Shown piece by piece: positions 19,382 to 28,802 of a stretch of DNA of 64,000 nt. A model generated the notes under the pieces. That model was not told the DNA's origin, did not search any database, and saw only the letters and a program-made list of their open reading frames with translations. The stretch is from the NCBI RefSeq assembly GCF_009707955.1, contig NZ_WMDQ01000006.1, positions 248,001-312,000 of the forward strand, given 5' to 3'. The translations under genes and the position numbers were made by a program. The stretch is from Flavobacterium sp. LC2016-13. Its GTDB lineage: Bacteria > Bacteroidota > Bacteroidia > Flavobacteriales > Flavobacteriaceae. Numbering within the stretch: the first letter of the stretch is position 1; each line of letters opens with the position of its first letter.

Positions 19382-20803
19382 TTACTTCTTAACCTCGTAA
19401 ACTTTATTATTTTTCTCGCCAAACATTTCATATAACTTATTGATATCTTTCAATGCGTTTTTAGGCAAATTTTCGGCTTTATTTCCAAAGACATATAATT
19501 TATCGTAAGGTTCTATCACACAAGTCGATTCATCGATTTCTCCTTTTTTGTTTTTTACTTTATTCAAATCCAGACCTAAATATTTCGCCATAAACGGATA
19601 CAAAGCCATACGTTTTGAAATTCCAAAATCGTGGCCTTCTTTTGCAAAATGAGCGTTTTCGACTAAATCTTTTTTTCCGTACAATTCATACGTTCTTTGA
19701 ATAAAAGGAAATTCTAATTCCGGAACTGCAAGCGTCCAGTCTTTTCCATCAGAAACGATTAATTGTGGTTTTGGTGCCATCATTGCAGATATTTCTGCAT
19801 TATTAGTTCCGTTTCCGCAAAGGTGAATTCCACGTCCGCTTTCGCACGGACAACCTCCGGAAAAATGCGAAGAAACCATCACAACCGGAGCCGAAACTGT
19901 GATTCGATCGTCTAAAGCTGCCAAAAACATCGTATGTGATCCTCCGCCGGAACCTCCGGTAACGCCAACTCTTGAAACATCAGCATTTTTGGTTGTTGCC
20001 AAATAATCTAATAATCGAATTCCGCTTAAAACCTGAACGGTTGAGGCAATACTATTTCTGTGGGTTTCTTCTGGAAATTGAAGCAATGATTCTCCCCACG
20101 CAAATAAATCATAACTCACTACAATGGCACCCATTTTTGCCATCATAGCACAACGATATTGCTCGTCTTTTCTATATCTTCCGTCACCAAAATGTCCATC
20201 AGGCGTCAAAATAATAGCAGCTTTTTTGTTTAATGGATATGGTTTATAAATTGAACCTGTAACATAAACGCCCGGTAAAATTTCTAATCCGATATTCTCG
20301 ATACTATAATCTTTATAAATTCTTTTTGGTGTTAAAATTGGTTTTGATTTTGGCATTGGCGGCGCTTTATCTAAACCAAAAGACGTTATCATACAGGCTT
20401 TTATTTCTTTTTTGCGCGCTTCCCATTCTGAAACATTCGAATATAAAGTCACCAAATAATTTAAGCGTTCTTTTCCTTTATCTACCGAAACTTTATGATT
20501 TTCATATTTTCTGATGATGTATGTTCCGTCCGGTTGTTTGAAATACATTAATTCAAACGGAGCTAAAATGTTGGTTAATGAAATAGCCAGATTTCCGGGT
20601 TCGATTCTCCAATCGGCATAATCCAATTCTTTTCCTTTTAATAAACCTCTGTCATCGTTTATCGTAACGTGAAAAGCTGTTTCTATCTTTTTTAGCGTTT
20701 CTGAAACTGGTTTTCTGAAATTTTCATCAGAAGTTATCTGTGCATTTGAAATTGTCAATGCAAAGAATGAAACTGCTATATATATATGTTTTATTTTCAT
20801 CAT
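19382..20803 (-). CDS. alpha/beta-hydrolase esterase with an STN-like N-terminal domain
   Basis: Secreted protein of 473 residues (signal peptide about 1-22, ending NAQ). The C-terminal part (about 165-430) is an alpha/beta hydrolase of the acetyl-xylan-esterase/dienelactone type. The nucleophile elbow GGSGGG puts Ser285 as nucleophile, and KEGHDFG supplies the likely His. Residues about 30-100 look like an STN (secretin/TonB N-terminal) fold: a helix SETLKKIETAF, strand-turn repeats, and the ending GTYIIRKYE. Such a fusion to an esterase is unusual. RG-II carries acetyl and methyl esters, so either could be the substrate. The Cys-containing loop GGCPCESGRGIHLCGNG may be disulfide-stabilised. 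Confidence 0.84.
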   Translation of the reverse strand: MMKIKHIYIAVSFFALTISNAQITSDENFRKPVSETLKKIETAFHVTINDDRGLLKGKELDYADWRIEPGNLAISLTNILAPFELMYFKQPDGTYIIRKYENHKVSVDKGKERLNYLVTLYSNVSEWEARKKEIKACMITSFGLDKAPPMPKSKPILTPKRIYKDYSIENIGLEILPGVYVTGSIYKPYPLNKKAAIILTPDGHFGDGRYRKDEQYRCAMMAKMGAIVVSYDLFAWGESLLQFPEETHRNSIASTVQVLSGIRLLDYLATTKNADVSRVGVTGGSGGGSHTMFLAALDDRITVSAPVVMVSSHFSGGCPCESGRGIHLCGNGTNNAEISAMMAPKPQLIVSDGKDWTLAVPELEFPFIQRTYELYGKKDLVENAHFAKEGHDFGISKRMALYPFMAKYLGLDLNKVKNKKGEIDESTCVIEPYDKLYVFGNKAENLPKNALKDINKLYEMFGEKNNKVYEVKK

Positions 20804-20834
20804 TTTATTGTGTATTAAACTGGCTTAGAATTGA

Positions 20835-21092
20835 ACGCGGATGACACGGATTTACTTCGTAAAGACGCGGATAAAAACAGATTTTAATTTATTTTTTTAA
20901 TTGCCTCCTGCTTTAGCTGGAGGAAAATAATTTGATTTTGTAATTAGGCTTTAGCCAAACTTAATATTTGGCTAAAGCCTTGTAATTTTATATTTTTAAT
21001 CTCCAGCTAAAGCTGGAGTCTATTCATTTTAGTTGGAATAAAAATCCGTTTTTATCCGCGTCTTCGCTTTAGCGAATCCGCATCATCCGCGT
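20835..21092. repeat. three-level nested inverted repeats
   Basis: Three palindromes sit one inside another. The outer arms (20835-20853 and 21075-21092) are of the ACGCGGATGA family. The middle arms (20904-20923 and 21001-21018) pair CCTCCTGCTTTAGCTGGAGG imperfectly with CTCCAGCTAAAGCTGGAG. The inner arms (about 20947-20979) pair GGCTTTAGCC with GGCTAAAGCC. Together they occupy nearly all of the 290-base spacer between GH78 and the esterase. A TAAGTTTG on the minus strand at 20956-20963 matches a -7 box but lies inside the inner loop. Confidence 0.83.
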
Positions 21093-21093
21093 C

Positions 21094-23844
21094 CTATATT
21101 TCGCATTCAATCGTATATTTCCCTGATCCTAAATTTAAATGTTTAGTCCCTTTTCCATTTACTTTTATTTCTGAATTCTTTGCGATTGGCAATTTTATTG
21201 TTGCTGATGTATTTACCGGAATTTCAACTTTCAGGATTAATTTTCCGTCTTTCTTTTCCCAAGCCGAAGCTATATTTCCATAAATTGATTTGTATGTTGC
21301 TTTTACAAATGTCATATCGCCCACAATTTCCGGTTGAATAAAAAAATGTTTGAAACCCGGATTTTTATCATCGGGAACAATTCCGGCAAGACTTTGGTAA
21401 AACCATTCTTCAATTTGTCCCATCATAAAATGATTCCACGAATTTCCTTTTCGCGGATCCCATTGTTCGGTTAAAGTGGTTAATCCAAATTTGATCTGAA
21501 AACCATAACCCGGCGCATCATAATGGTTGTTCATTTTATACATCGTTTCATTTTCGCCATTTTGTGCTAATGCCTGAAACAAATAGCGATTTCCGACATC
21601 GCCTGTTGTTAATCTGTCGCCTTTTGCTTTTATATCTGCCAATAAATTTTGCATTACTGCAGCTTTATATTGCGGTTCTACAATATCCATAAAAACAGGA
21701 ACGGCATTACTAAACTGACTATTTGTTCCGTATTGTTTCGTTTCAACATTGAAAAATTCCTTGTTGAAAGCGGTTTTTATATCAGAAGTTAATGTTTCAT
21801 ATTGAGCAATATCTTCTGTTTTATTTAAAAGTTTGGCTGCTTTTGCTACTAAACTTGCTCCATAAAAATAATGAGAAGTTGCCGAAAGTGCAATCGGACT
21901 ATTTTTAGAATATCCTGCGGCATGTGTTCCGTAATCGTACCAATCTCCTAATCCGTATGAAACAATATGGTTTGTTGCTTTTGTGCCTAAATAATCTACG
22001 TATTTCTTCATTACGGGATAATACTTTTCTATTAAAGATGCATCTCCGTAATATTCATAATACATCCAAGGGAGAATTACTCCCGTTACGCCCCATTCCG
22101 GTGAATCGGTAAAATCGCCTCCAAAAACTACATATTCAGGAACTATTGTCGGAATTAATCCGTTTTCTCTTTGACCATCTGAGATGTTTTGCATCGTTGC
22201 CGGAATATAACTTTCAAGATTGTAATTGAACATTAATCCGGGTCCGTTTAAATGAATTTCTTCCAGCCAACCTAATTTTTCTCGTTGCGGGCAATCTGTA
22301 AAAACACTCTGAAAATTACTTTTTATCGAGTTATTAATCAGTTCGTGCGTTTTATTGAAAATTACATTTGAAGATTCAAAAGTTCCTGCTTCTCCTGCAG
22401 AATTATAAATGAAATTGGATTTTAAATCTACTAATGTTGGCAAATTTTGATCTTTAGTTTCTTTATAATTGATATTCTCAATTTGAACGTATTGAAAACC
22501 GTAATAACTAAATTTTGGCTGCCATTCTTCTGCGCCTTCGCCTTTTAAAGTGTAATCGTAGTAATATGGTTTTCCTGATCTTCCCTGACCAACAGTTCCG
22601 TCATCATTTAATCCTTCGCCAACCCAAACACGAACGGTTTGTCCTTTTTTCCCTTTTACTTTTATGGTTGGAAATCCTGAAAGATTTTGTCCCATATTAA
22701 ATACATAAAAGTTTGGTTTCAATTCTTTTACAGAAGCAATGTTATATTGTTTTTGAATTGTAATTGGCGGTGCAGTTTGTGCTCTTAAAATTCCTTTTGG
22801 AGCTTCCTGAACGACAACTTTTTTCCAGTTTGAATCATTAAATCCAACTTCATTCCAGCCTTTTTGTTCTAAATTGGCATTGTAGTCTTCGCCTCCAAAA
22901 ATGCTGTTATACGTGATTGGACTTTTACTGTATTTCCAACTTTCATCAGATTTTATAATTTCTTCAGTACCGTCTTTGTAAACAACTTTCATTTTGAAGA
23001 ACAAAGTTGGCGGACCAAAACTCACAAAAAACTTGGTATATCTTTCTGCAAGTGTATTATACATTCCATTTCCTAAAAGAACTCCAATAACATTCTCTCC
23101 ATTTTTTAGTTGATTCGTACTTAATTCATACGTATTATAATTAACCGTTTTATCGTAATCTGTCCATAAAGGAGCAAACTCACTTTTACCTATTTTCTTG
23201 CCATTAATGGTTAACTCGTAATGTCCTAAACCGGAAATGTAAACAACGGCTTCTTTGATTTCTTTTTTTACCGAAAATGGTTTACGAAGCATTATACTTC
23301 TGCGAGATAAAGAATCTGAAGCATTTATTATGGCATCTTTTTTCTCTCTTTTATATGTTGCCGAATGATAATTTCTACCTTCCGGCAAATGGCTATCGGC
23401 TTTTGTAATAGCTCCAATCCAAGTTGGATTTAAATCTGATTCGTTTGGGGCAATTCTAAAAAAAGCGGTTTTGCTCCATTGCGAAATTTTATAATTCTGA
23501 TCCCAAACTTTTACTTTCCAGAAATATTTGGTTTCGTTTTTTAAAGGATTTCCATTGTAACTAATTTGAAGATTTTTACCTGAATTTACTCTTCTGCTGT
23601 CCCAAACATCTGCTTCGTCTTTTTTTAATTTTTCTTCAGAAGAAGCAACTAAAATCTGATATGCGGTTTGAGAAACATTTGATTTTGCAGAAACCAATTG
23701 CCAGCTTAATCTTGGTTGACTTTGAATTACAGCTAATGGATTTTCTGTCATTTCGCAAGTTAAATGCGTAACAGAAATTTGTGCATTTGAAATGAAAGTT
23801 GTCAGAAGACTTAAGAGGAATAATATGTTTTTTAAATTCTTCAC
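21094..23844 (-). CDS. GH78 alpha-L-rhamnosidase (second)
   Basis: Secreted GH78 enzyme of 916 residues; signal peptide MKNLKNILFLLSLLTTFISNAQ. It has the same domain plan as the GH78 at 12024-14780. The acid motif here is DCPQREKLGW and the later EQWDPRKGNSWNH segment carries the candidate base. The start ISVTHLTCEMTENP parallels ISVTELQCEMLNNP of the other copy, but the active-site surroundings differ strongly. The two therefore look like ancient paralogues with different linkage preferences rather than a recent duplication. Substrate: terminal alpha-L-rhamnose in a pectin side chain. Confidence 0.94.
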   Translation of the reverse strand: MKNLKNILFLLSLLTTFISNAQISVTHLTCEMTENPLAVIQSQPRLSWQLVSAKSNVSQTAYQILVASSEEKLKKDEADVWDSRRVNSGKNLQISYNGNPLKNETKYFWKVKVWDQNYKISQWSKTAFFRIAPNESDLNPTWIGAITKADSHLPEGRNYHSATYKREKKDAIINASDSLSRRSIMLRKPFSVKKEIKEAVVYISGLGHYELTINGKKIGKSEFAPLWTDYDKTVNYNTYELSTNQLKNGENVIGVLLGNGMYNTLAERYTKFFVSFGPPTLFFKMKVVYKDGTEEIIKSDESWKYSKSPITYNSIFGGEDYNANLEQKGWNEVGFNDSNWKKVVVQEAPKGILRAQTAPPITIQKQYNIASVKELKPNFYVFNMGQNLSGFPTIKVKGKKGQTVRVWVGEGLNDDGTVGQGRSGKPYYYDYTLKGEGAEEWQPKFSYYGFQYVQIENINYKETKDQNLPTLVDLKSNFIYNSAGEAGTFESSNVIFNKTHELINNSIKSNFQSVFTDCPQREKLGWLEEIHLNGPGLMFNYNLESYIPATMQNISDGQRENGLIPTIVPEYVVFGGDFTDSPEWGVTGVILPWMYYEYYGDASLIEKYYPVMKKYVDYLGTKATNHIVSYGLGDWYDYGTHAAGYSKNSPIALSATSHYFYGASLVAKAAKLLNKTEDIAQYETLTSDIKTAFNKEFFNVETKQYGTNSQFSNAVPVFMDIVEPQYKAAVMQNLLADIKAKGDRLTTGDVGNRYLFQALAQNGENETMYKMNNHYDAPGYGFQIKFGLTTLTEQWDPRKGNSWNHFMMGQIEEWFYQSLAGIVPDDKNPGFKHFFIQPEIVGDMTFVKATYKSIYGNIASAWEKKDGKLILKVEIPVNTSATIKLPIAKNSEIKVNGKGTKHLNLGSGKYTIECEI

Positions 23845-23884
23845 TTTAAATTTTTTAGTCGTTTAGAAACCTGAAAGTTTTTTT

Positions 23885-23945
23885 GCCACGAATTCACGAA
23901 TTTTTTTCATACTAATTGTTAAATTAAAATTCGTGAATTCGTGGC
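23885..23945. repeat. GCCACGAATTCACGAATT inverted repeat (copy 3)
   Basis: Arms 23885-23902 and 23928-23945 are exact 18-base reverse complements, with arms identical to the copy at 19309 and a different loop. It lies between the propeller gene and GH78. Confidence 0.87.
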
Positions 23946-23953
23946 TATTTTTT

Positions 23954-25819
23954 TTATAACTTTTTCGTTATCAACGATTCAATATTAAAAACCGCTTCGG
24001 GAATTAATTTTCCTGTTTCGGGTAAATCGACAAAATCATCTATATCTGCCGGTGTATCTGTATTTGGTGTGAATCTTTGATCGCCGGTTCTGAACATAAT
24101 TCGTTCGAAACCATCAACCGGAGCATAAAAAATCTTTGTTGATTCTTTCTCGTCGTTTACTTTTATGGTGTACGAACGGGTTTTAATGTTCAATTTTACA
24201 GTGATTTTATATTCTTTATTGGCTTCGTATTTTGCAATATTGTTGTAACGTGCTCCTGTTTTTATTTTCAAATTTCCATCAGAATCAAAAATAATTCGAA
24301 CTGCGGGAAGTCCTTGTTTATTTTGAAATTCAACTTGTAATAAACCGTGATTATTTTGTTCTGGTTTTACGGTAAATGTTGTTTCCATTTTTTCTGCAAA
24401 CGGAATCACACGCTCTGCTCTTGCATAATCAAAAAAGTCCTGATCTCTTAAAGTCAGCCATTTTTTTCCGTCGGTTTTCTTTTCTATTTTAGTCGAAGCC
24501 CAAGACAAATCATAGGTATTCCATAATTTTAATTCTTGTCCGTCAGGAAGTTCGTTAAAAACATCTTTTACATCTTCGTTAACTGTATTTACAACCGGAA
24601 CCGGAATCGATGCTACCCAAATATCTTCTTTGTTTACGCTGTAACTTACCCAAAGTTTTCCGTCGGGCGGAGTTCCGTCAGTTTCTGGAATTCCGCGAAC
24701 GTATTGTGGTCCGGCAGATTTGTAGTTTCCGCCATATCGCATTGGAGAAATTTCGCCGTGAACCAACAATAAATCTTTGTAATTTAAACCATCGTCACTT
24801 GTTGAAATCGCCAATGGCCAACGGTATTCTGATGGATTATAAACTGTTGCGTAACGGTTATCTGATGTTTTTTGCCCCCAGATTTTTGCATTGCTGTTTA
24901 CAAAACCAGGCGCTCTAGTTGGGTTATATTCCCAAGTTTTCCCTTCATCTTTACTGAGTGATGTTAAAGCAAATTTCCATAAACCTACTACATTTCCGTT
25001 TGGTAAATGGTAATAGTTGAATGCTTTAAATTGCTTTTTCAACGGAATTAATTCATCGTCGCGATCTGCTTCTTCAACCCATTGCTGCATTAATAATGGT
25101 TTCGACATTAGTTCGTCGCAGGCTTTTATGAATTTCTTGTCTTTGCTTTTTGTATAAAATGGAAATTTTGTATTGGTTTGATTAAAGCTTTTATTAAAAC
25201 GAACGAAATAAATTGGGCCAAAAGTTCCGTCTTTATAAATTTCTCTCACGACACGACCAATTCCTTTTCCGTCATTCGGGTCGTCTTTTTCATCCATTGC
25301 AATTCCGTAATATCCAATTGCCAATAATCGTTTATCTGATGTAACATAAAAACCCATTCGTTGATGCATTACGGCATCAAGATTTTTGGCTACGCCTTCA
25401 ACTCCTTCTTTTTTAAATCCGTCCGGAATTCTGTAAATCGGAAAAATTACTTCGGGTTTTGTCCAGTTTGAACCATCTTTTGATGTCATTAACAACGTTT
25501 GTCCCGGCGGAATATGTTCTCCGGTTGGATCACTCAAGTAATGTAAATAGAATGTATTGTTCCAATATGCCAACATGGGCTGGTGATTGTATGTCCATCC
25601 AAAACCATCTGCTTTTTCGGGATGTTCACGGCTTGCACGCATAACTTGTGTAGCATGAACGCCAACCGCCGGACTTAATTGTCCGTGGTGATAATCGACA
25701 TTTGAAAGTGTTTTACCAACATAACGCACGGTATCGTTCTGTGCATTTACAGCAGTACAAATCAATACCATTGTGGCTGTTGTTATGATGTTGGTTTTTA
25801 TTTTTTGGAAAGCAATCAT
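23954..25819 (-). CDS. secreted Asp-box beta-propeller with C-terminal jelly-roll domain
   Basis: Protein of 621 residues. I start at the ATG giving MIAFQKIKTNIITTATMVLIC; an upstream in-frame GTG at 25840 lies in a spacer repeat. Residues about 30-430 carry Asp-box-like motifs (SKDGSNW, SKDEGKTW, STSDDGLNY) and read as a sialidase-superfamily propeller. Residues about 440-600 look like a LamG/concanavalin-type beta-sandwich (LKLWNTYDLSW to DIDDFVDL). Polysaccharide lyases such as L-rhamnose-alpha-1,4-D-glucuronate lyase share a propeller fold, so a lyase or a glycosidase are both possible. I cannot name the family. Confidence 0.75.
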   Translation of the reverse strand: MIAFQKIKTNIITTATMVLICTAVNAQNDTVRYVGKTLSNVDYHHGQLSPAVGVHATQVMRASREHPEKADGFGWTYNHQPMLAYWNNTFYLHYLSDPTGEHIPPGQTLLMTSKDGSNWTKPEVIFPIYRIPDGFKKEGVEGVAKNLDAVMHQRMGFYVTSDKRLLAIGYYGIAMDEKDDPNDGKGIGRVVREIYKDGTFGPIYFVRFNKSFNQTNTKFPFYTKSKDKKFIKACDELMSKPLLMQQWVEEADRDDELIPLKKQFKAFNYYHLPNGNVVGLWKFALTSLSKDEGKTWEYNPTRAPGFVNSNAKIWGQKTSDNRYATVYNPSEYRWPLAISTSDDGLNYKDLLLVHGEISPMRYGGNYKSAGPQYVRGIPETDGTPPDGKLWVSYSVNKEDIWVASIPVPVVNTVNEDVKDVFNELPDGQELKLWNTYDLSWASTKIEKKTDGKKWLTLRDQDFFDYARAERVIPFAEKMETTFTVKPEQNNHGLLQVEFQNKQGLPAVRIIFDSDGNLKIKTGARYNNIAKYEANKEYKITVKLNIKTRSYTIKVNDEKESTKIFYAPVDGFERIMFRTGDQRFTPNTDTPADIDDFVDLPETGKLIPEAVFNIESLITKKL

Positions 25820-25835
25820 TTTAATATTTTTTTGT

Positions 25836-26010
25836 TTCACGCAGATTTTGCTGATTTAAGCTGATCAACGCAGATTTTTTTTTCTGCTATTATCTAAAAT
25901 AAAAATCGCTTAAATCTGCGTGAAATTTTTCTAACTATTTCTTTTTATCTGCTTGATCTGCTAAATCTGCGGGAGAAATTTTTACTCTCGCAGATTTTGC
26001 TGATTTTGCT
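25836..26010. repeat. two adjacent CGCAGATTTTGC inverted repeats
   Basis: The first repeat begins TTTCACGCAGATTTTGCTGA at 25836 and pairs with CTTAAATCTGCGTGAAA ending near 25925. The second pairs ATCTGCTAAATCTGCGGGAGA (about 25958-25980) with TCTCGCAGATTTTGCTGAT (from about 25986). The 25820-26088 spacer holds nothing else recognisable. Confidence 0.75.
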
Positions 26011-26088
26011 GATTCTTATTTTACTATCGCCACGTATTTTGTTGATTATGATTGATTAAAAAATCCTTTAAATCTGTGACATTCTCTT

Positions 26089-27006
26089 TTATTTCTTTTC
26101 AATTAATCGTTTTAAAACTTCTTCGGATATTGTTGTAATCGTTCCGTGTTTATGTCCTTCGGGAAGGCTTATTTTTGATGATACATCTTCAAAATGAACA
26201 AAATCTAAAGTGCTTGAAGCTTTATAATTTTTCTCGCCGTAATTATCATAATAAATCAACCATTCTTTTCCGACTTTTACAACTGTTGGTCCTTCTGATA
26301 AATGGGCCGTAAATGGTTCTGAACTCTTTCCGAATGGTCCTAAAGGCGATTTCCCAAAAGCTACTTTTATATTTCGCATTGGTCTTGTATTGTCTTTCAA
26401 AACCAAAACATAATCTTTTTTTCCTTTTTTTACAATCACACAATCGATTACGCTGAAACCTGGTTCGTAATATAATTTGGCTTCTGAGAATGTTTTGAAA
26501 TCTTTTGTGGTTACATAATACATTCTGTGATTGTTCTTTTCTTCTTCCTGTCCTTTTTCAAATCGAAACGGAATTGTCGATGCCCAAATAATGATGTATT
26601 CTTTTTTAACATCATCATAAAAAATTTCCGGCGCCCAAACGTTTACGACTTCTGGTTCGTTTTTCATTACGGGAATATATTCTTGTTTCGACCAATGAAT
26701 TAAATCTTTAGAATTAGCATATCCAAAACCGTTTCCGCCTTTCCAATCGGTTGTCCAAACTAAGTGATATGTTCCGTCTCCGCCTTTTGTAATTGACGGA
26801 TCGCGCATGATTTTGCTTGCTCCAATTTCTGGTTTTAAGAATGAACCTTCCAACCCTTTCCAGTTGTAACCATCTTTGCTGTAGGCTAAATACAAACCTT
26901 CTGTCGCGGGTTCCCGAAACGACGTAAAAAGATAAATTTCTTTCTTTTTTTGCGAGTAACTTATCGCAAAAAGAAAAAGAGTTATTATGGTTATTATTTT
27001 TTTCAT
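26089..27006 (-). CDS. GH43-like five-bladed beta-propeller glycosidase
   Basis: Secreted protein of 305 residues with signal peptide MKKIITIITLFLFAISYSQ. The ATG at 27036 is rejected because it lies in the CCTGCAAGG repeat. The pattern fits clan GH-F (GH43-type): IMRDPSITKG near the N-terminus (candidate base Asp), VWAPEIFYDD and SVIDCVIV in the middle (candidate modulating Asp), and LSEGPTVVKVG (candidate acid Glu). It is a short single-domain member. Members cleave alpha-L-arabinofuranose, beta-xylose or galactose. In pectin an arabinofuranosidase is most likely. Confidence 0.83.
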   Translation of the reverse strand: MKKIITIITLFLFAISYSQKKKEIYLFTSFREPATEGLYLAYSKDGYNWKGLEGSFLKPEIGASKIMRDPSITKGGDGTYHLVWTTDWKGGNGFGYANSKDLIHWSKQEYIPVMKNEPEVVNVWAPEIFYDDVKKEYIIIWASTIPFRFEKGQEEEKNNHRMYYVTTKDFKTFSEAKLYYEPGFSVIDCVIVKKGKKDYVLVLKDNTRPMRNIKVAFGKSPLGPFGKSSEPFTAHLSEGPTVVKVGKEWLIYYDNYGEKNYKASSTLDFVHFEDVSSKISLPEGHKHGTITTISEEVLKRLIEKK

Positions 27007-27020
27007 ACTTCGTTTTTTCT

Positions 27021-27097
27021 CCTGCAAGGTTTCCAAAACCTTGTAGGTATTCTTATGCGTATAAACTAGACCTACAAGGTTTTGAAAACCTTGCAGG
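27021..27097. repeat. 28-bp inverted repeat (CCTGCAAGG family, copy 3)
   Basis: Arms 27021-27048 and 27070-27097 pair nearly perfectly with a 21-base loop. It fills the spacer between the GH28 gene and the GH43-like gene. Confidence 0.87.
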
Positions 27098-27108
27098 ACT
27101 ACGTGGTG

Positions 27109-28677
27109 TTATTCTATAATTGCTTTTTTATCCAGATCTTTTCCTTTTTTAATTGCCGTTGTTACGTTGTTAAATACATTATTTTTCAGGAAAATATTCT
27201 TTGTTTCTTTTCCATCGGCTTCGATAAAAACATCGGTTGCATTAAATGGAAAATTATTGTTGATCATCATGTTTGAAACATTATCTAATTTGATAACTGA
27301 AACTCCTTTTATTGGTGTTGAAGATCCAACATTATCTAAAATGATATTTTTTGAATCTGATATTTTGAAAGATGAACCAATTTTTGCGTTTACTTTTACG
27401 TCATGAAATTCAACATCTGTTGCTGTATTTACCGTAAAACCTTCTTTTCCGTCCATATTAATATTCGAGAACGATATGTTTTGAATTGGCATTTCGCTGA
27501 TTCCTAAAATAGTGCCGGCTTTATTTACATTTGAAGCCGTAATATTACTCATGTGAATGTTTCTGAAAATCGGGGTTTTTTCAGTAACGGGTTCCACTTT
27601 GGTATCTTTATCATAAAAAAGGCTCAATACAATTGCTTCTTCTTTGATGTTTTTCATTACAATATTATCAACGCGAATATCTTCTACAACTCCACCTCTT
27701 CCGCGTGCTGCTTTAATTCGGATTCCGCGATCTGTTCCGTCAAAAACACAGTTTGAAATGGTTACTTTTTTGATTCCGCCAGACATTTCGCTTCCAATCA
27801 CAACGCCGCCGTGACCGCTTAACATGGTGCAATTTGTAATGGTAACATTTTCTGTTGCTACGCCATATTTGCGACCGTCTTCGTCTCTTCCGGATTTAAT
27901 GGTAATACAATCGTCTCCAACACTGATATGACAATCTGAAATATGAACATTTTTGCAAGACGAAGGATTAATTCCGTCGGTATTTGGCGAATGTGGATTA
28001 AAAATGGTGATTCCGGTAACGGTTACATTGTCACAGAATTCAGGATTTATTGTCCAAAAAGGTGAATTTTGAAACGTTACACCTTCGATTAAAATATTTT
28101 TGCAACCATAAGCCTGAAAGAAAGATGGTCTGAAAAACTTTTTATCGATTGTTCTTTTATAATAATCAGAATAGACGATTCCCTGATTTTGTTCGTCCCA
28201 CATTTTTTGATATTTCGTTAACGGAATTGGTTCTTTTGCACTTTCAATTCTATATACTTCATTCCACCATGCTTTTCCTTGTCCGTCGATTACACCTCTT
28301 CCTTTTATGGTAATGTTTTCTGCATCTTTCGCATAAAATAATGGTGAGAAAGATTTCATTACTAATCCTTCATAACGCATTTCTACATAAGGCAGATAAT
28401 CATCAAAATTCTCTGAAAATTTTAAAAGTGCTCCCGAATCTAAATGAATTGTAATATTACTTTTTAGTTTTAAAGCGCCTGTTAAATATTCTCCTGCAGG
28501 AAAAAAAATTGTTCCACCGCCGTTTTTAGATGCTTTTTCGATTGCATTCTGAATGGCTTCGGTGCATTTAATGCCTTTATTATTTCCTCCTTCATTTAAG
28601 ATATTCAGCCAGCCGTCGTTTGCGAAGGCGGTGTTTAGTCCTGTTATGAAGCAGAGTATGATTAGTATGTTTTTCAT
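27109..28677 (-). CDS. GH28 polygalacturonase
   Basis: Secreted GH28 enzyme of 522 residues, somewhat longer than simple polygalacturonases. I start at MKNILIILCFITGLNTAFA; the frame upstream runs through a spacer repeat and is not a plausible signal. All four family motifs are present in order on the right-handed beta-helix: NTDGI, GDDCI, GHGG and RIK. These hold the three catalytic Asp residues, the His and the substrate-binding Arg-Ile-Lys. It hydrolyses alpha-1,4-galacturonan, here probably the homogalacturonan backbone that carries RG-II, in endo or exo mode. Confidence 0.95.
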   Translation of the reverse strand: MKNILIILCFITGLNTAFANDGWLNILNEGGNNKGIKCTEAIQNAIEKASKNGGGTIFFPAGEYLTGALKLKSNITIHLDSGALLKFSENFDDYLPYVEMRYEGLVMKSFSPLFYAKDAENITIKGRGVIDGQGKAWWNEVYRIESAKEPIPLTKYQKMWDEQNQGIVYSDYYKRTIDKKFFRPSFFQAYGCKNILIEGVTFQNSPFWTINPEFCDNVTVTGITIFNPHSPNTDGINPSSCKNVHISDCHISVGDDCITIKSGRDEDGRKYGVATENVTITNCTMLSGHGGVVIGSEMSGGIKKVTISNCVFDGTDRGIRIKAARGRGGVVEDIRVDNIVMKNIKEEAIVLSLFYDKDTKVEPVTEKTPIFRNIHMSNITASNVNKAGTILGISEMPIQNISFSNINMDGKEGFTVNTATDVEFHDVKVNAKIGSSFKISDSKNIILDNVGSSTPIKGVSVIKLDNVSNMMINNNFPFNATDVFIEADGKETKNIFLKNNVFNNVTTAIKKGKDLDKKAIIE

Positions 28678-28695
28678 TGTTATGGTTGTTTTTTT

Positions 28696-28757
28696 TCTCG
28701 CAGATTTTGCAGATTGAGCAGATTTTTTTATCTCTTTAATCTGCAAAATCCGCGAGA
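28696..28757. repeat. TCTCGCAGATTTTGCAGATT inverted repeat
   Basis: Arms about 28696-28716 and 28738-28757 pair with a few mismatches. It is one of the CGCAGATT family and lies between GH140 and GH28. Confidence 0.82.
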
Positions 28758-28802
28758 GTATTTTATTCTCATTTTTTATGAGAAAAAGCAATTCATTAAT
28801 TA

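Noticed and set aside
20956..20963. TAAGTTTG on the minus strand as a promoter for the esterase
   Set aside because: It lies in the loop of a palindrome, has no -33 element or GGATAG pair, and such an eight-base match is expected by chance in AT-rich DNA.
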